From positions 205,242 through 269,241 of the forward strand of contig PHEH01000003.1 in the NCBI GenBank assembly GCA_002841155.1: 64,000 nucleotides of DNA, written 5' to 3'. Shown here in pieces: positions 62,781 to 64,000 of the stretch; position 1 is the stretch's first letter, and every line of letters starts with the position of its first letter. The position numbers and the translations under genes were made by a program. Source of the stretch: Alphaproteobacteria bacterium HGW-Alphaproteobacteria-18. Lineage in GTDB: Bacteria > Pseudomonadota > Alphaproteobacteria > Caulobacterales > Hyphomonadaceae. The notes beneath the pieces are model-generated. The model searched no databases. It worked only from the letters and a program-made list of their open reading frames with translations, and had not been told where the DNA came from.

Positions 62781-63869
62781 ATGTCAGCAAGCGCGAAAGA
62801 ACTTGGGCAAAGGATCATTGAGATCAATCGGAAGGTCCGGCTGGGCTCTACGACCACCGAGGAATGGCGCGAGCGACTTGATGCGCTCTTGGCACGGCAA
62901 CCAGATTTGCCGCGCGCTAGCCGTGCCGGGGACGTACGTTTTCCCGAAGGCGGCGCCGGAAGTTCAAGCGGAACGCTTTTCTTCAAGCTGTCGCATGAGG
63001 AAGACAGCTCAACGCGCGACTGCGTTTTGCGGTTTGAGCCGGCTGAACGGCTCTTCCACATGTATGATCTTGATGGACAGGTGAGAATACAGAGGGCGCT
63101 GTCATCGAGCTCTGTGCCTGTCCCAGCCCAGATTTGCGAAGATATCGACGGTGAGTTTCTGAAAGTGCCGGGCTACGTGATGGAGCGTACTTCAGGCGAT
63201 GCTGCGCCTGGCGCCTGGTTTGCTGAGGGGGTCATTGCAGACGCAACGCCTGCCAATCGCCGGAAGATGATCCTCTCATTCGTAGAGACGCTGGCAAAGA
63301 TCCACCAACTGGATTGGCGCGCGCAGGGTTTGAGCTTTCTTTTGAGAAGGGCCATCGGCCCAAATCTGATCGGACGCGAAATCAACTGGTATTGGGATGG
63401 GCTTTCATGGGCGGGCGAAACTGACGCTCAGCAGCGCTTTTCAGAAGTTCGAGACTGGCTGCTTGCCAATGAGCCAGTGGTTCCAAGACCAGTCTTGTGT
63501 CACGGCGATGCCAACTTCACGAATTATCTGTTCAAGGATAATCAGGTGAGTGCTGTTCTCGACTGGGAGATGGCCTTCATTGGCGCCCCCGAAGCGGACC
63601 TTGCCTATGCCTTAATCGGCATGTCGTCCCTCTCGTCAGACTATCCCGAAGGCACGCCCGACGACGACGAAATGATAGCCGCCTATGAAGCCGCGTCAGG
63701 CGCCAAATTGCAGAACTGGAAGTATTACTCTGTTTTCGCGCTCTACAGGATCGTGTTAATCCACATTCTTGGTCTCAGGGCATTTCCAGAAGACTTTCAG
63801 GCCGCGTTCAAAGCGCACGTCGAGGGATTGATTGCCCGTCTGAATGCCGCCTGGAGCGAGGCGAAATAA
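62781..63869 (+). CDS. APH/ACAD10-like phosphotransferase
   Basis: 362 residues. GGAGSSSGTLFFKLS (N-lobe), YVMERTSGDAAPGAWFAEG (hinge), VLCHGDANFTNYLF (catalytic loop) and AVLDWEMAFIGAPEADLA (metal Asp). GGAGAGG precedes the ATG. It is the fourth member of this family in 21 kb and is most like the one at 60043. The two flank the Lrp/AsnC pair on opposite strands. Substrate unknown. Confidence 0.87.
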   Translation: MSASAKELGQRIIEINRKVRLGSTTTEEWRERLDALLARQPDLPRASRAGDVRFPEGGAGSSSGTLFFKLSHEEDSSTRDCVLRFEPAERLFHMYDLDGQVRIQRALSSSSVPVPAQICEDIDGEFLKVPGYVMERTSGDAAPGAWFAEGVIADATPANRRKMILSFVETLAKIHQLDWRAQGLSFLLRRAIGPNLIGREINWYWDGLSWAGETDAQQRFSEVRDWLLANEPVVPRPVLCHGDANFTNYLFKDNQVSAVLDWEMAFIGAPEADLAYALIGMSSLSSDYPEGTPDDDEMIAAYEAASGAKLQNWKYYSVFALYRIVLIHILGLRAFPEDFQAAFKAHVEGLIARLNAAWSEAK

Positions 63870-64000
63870 GCAATGCAATACCAACCGCGTGCCAAGAGAT
63901 TGATCGTGTCCCAGCAAGTGGTGTAGCTCGTCATTGGCCTGACGGTATTGGCCAGGCTGAGCTGATCAGCTCACCTGTGCCACAGGCAAGCTGACGAGTG
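63870..64000. repeat. Palindromes after last gene
   Basis: 131 bp to the window edge without a gene. A perfect 16-bp palindrome TGAGCTGATCAGCTCA (63958-63973) is directly followed by CCTGTG-C-CACAGG (63974-63986). No T-run follows, so a terminator is not supported. Could be a binding site or the edge of a mobile element beyond the window. Confidence 0.45.

Noticed and set aside
1..64000. CRISPR arrays, tRNA or rRNA genes
   Set aside because: No regularly spaced direct repeats, no cloverleaf or rRNA-like sequence noticed on either strand.

Overview
The window reads as chromosome or large plasmid of an alphaproteobacterium, most likely a sphingomonad or a Hyphomonadaceae-type marine relative. 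Grounds: GC-rich genes packed head to tail, three TonB-dependent receptors of the sphingomonad kind (plug starts of the form TVTARK / VTAQK), and many acyl-CoA ligases, acyl-CoA dehydrogenases (ACADs), SDRs and APH-type phosphotransferases. No tRNA, rRNA, CRISPR or replication genes were seen. Almost everything looks catabolic.

Module I (about 1-40.7 kb) is a catabolic island for a hydrophobic, probably isoprenoid or cyclic substrate. It holds two TonB receptors and two MFS carriers for uptake, a CYP101 (P450cam)-like monooxygenase with an aldehyde dehydrogenase and an SDR for activation, and four AMP-forming acyl-CoA ligases. For beta-oxidation it has two paired (heteromeric-type) ACAD sets, a single ACAD, three enoyl-CoA hydratase-like proteins, a MaoC-type dehydratase, a DECR-type 2,4-dienoyl-CoA reductase, two nitronate-monooxygenase-like flavoproteins and the start of a thiolase-like gene at the left edge. 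Three regulators (two GntR/FadR and one TetR) lie inside it. I find one 16-bp sequence, consensus ACYTATATAACTAGGT, eleven times, always in a control region, so the island looks like one regulon.

An IS21-type remnant (istA with an in-frame stop and no C-terminal part, plus repeated IS-end sequences, 40.99-41.57 kb) separates Module I from Module II.

Module II (41.9-64 kb) appears less GC-rich and has no copy of that operator. Its core is a ten-gene minus-strand operon running from 56.4 to 44.1 kb, most genes overlapping by a few bases: amidohydrolase, P450, DUF7064/7065-like protein, APH phosphotransferase, FAD oxidoreductase, small membrane protein, class III CoA-transferase, aldehyde dehydrogenase, acyl-CoA ligase, and GTP cyclohydrolase I. 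Around it are a second DUF7064/7065 + phosphotransferase pair, two more phosphotransferases, a tyrosine-phosphatase-like protein, a third TonB receptor and two overlapping Lrp/AsnC regulators. The recurring lipocalin-like protein + kinase cassette, four kinases in one locus, is the least explained part. I suggest phosphorylation of a hydroxylated intermediate, by analogy with LvaA of levulinate catabolism; this is inference.

Starts were adjusted where a Shine-Dalgarno sequence or family alignment favoured a site other than the longest reading frame. No homology search was possible; family assignments rest on recognised motifs.
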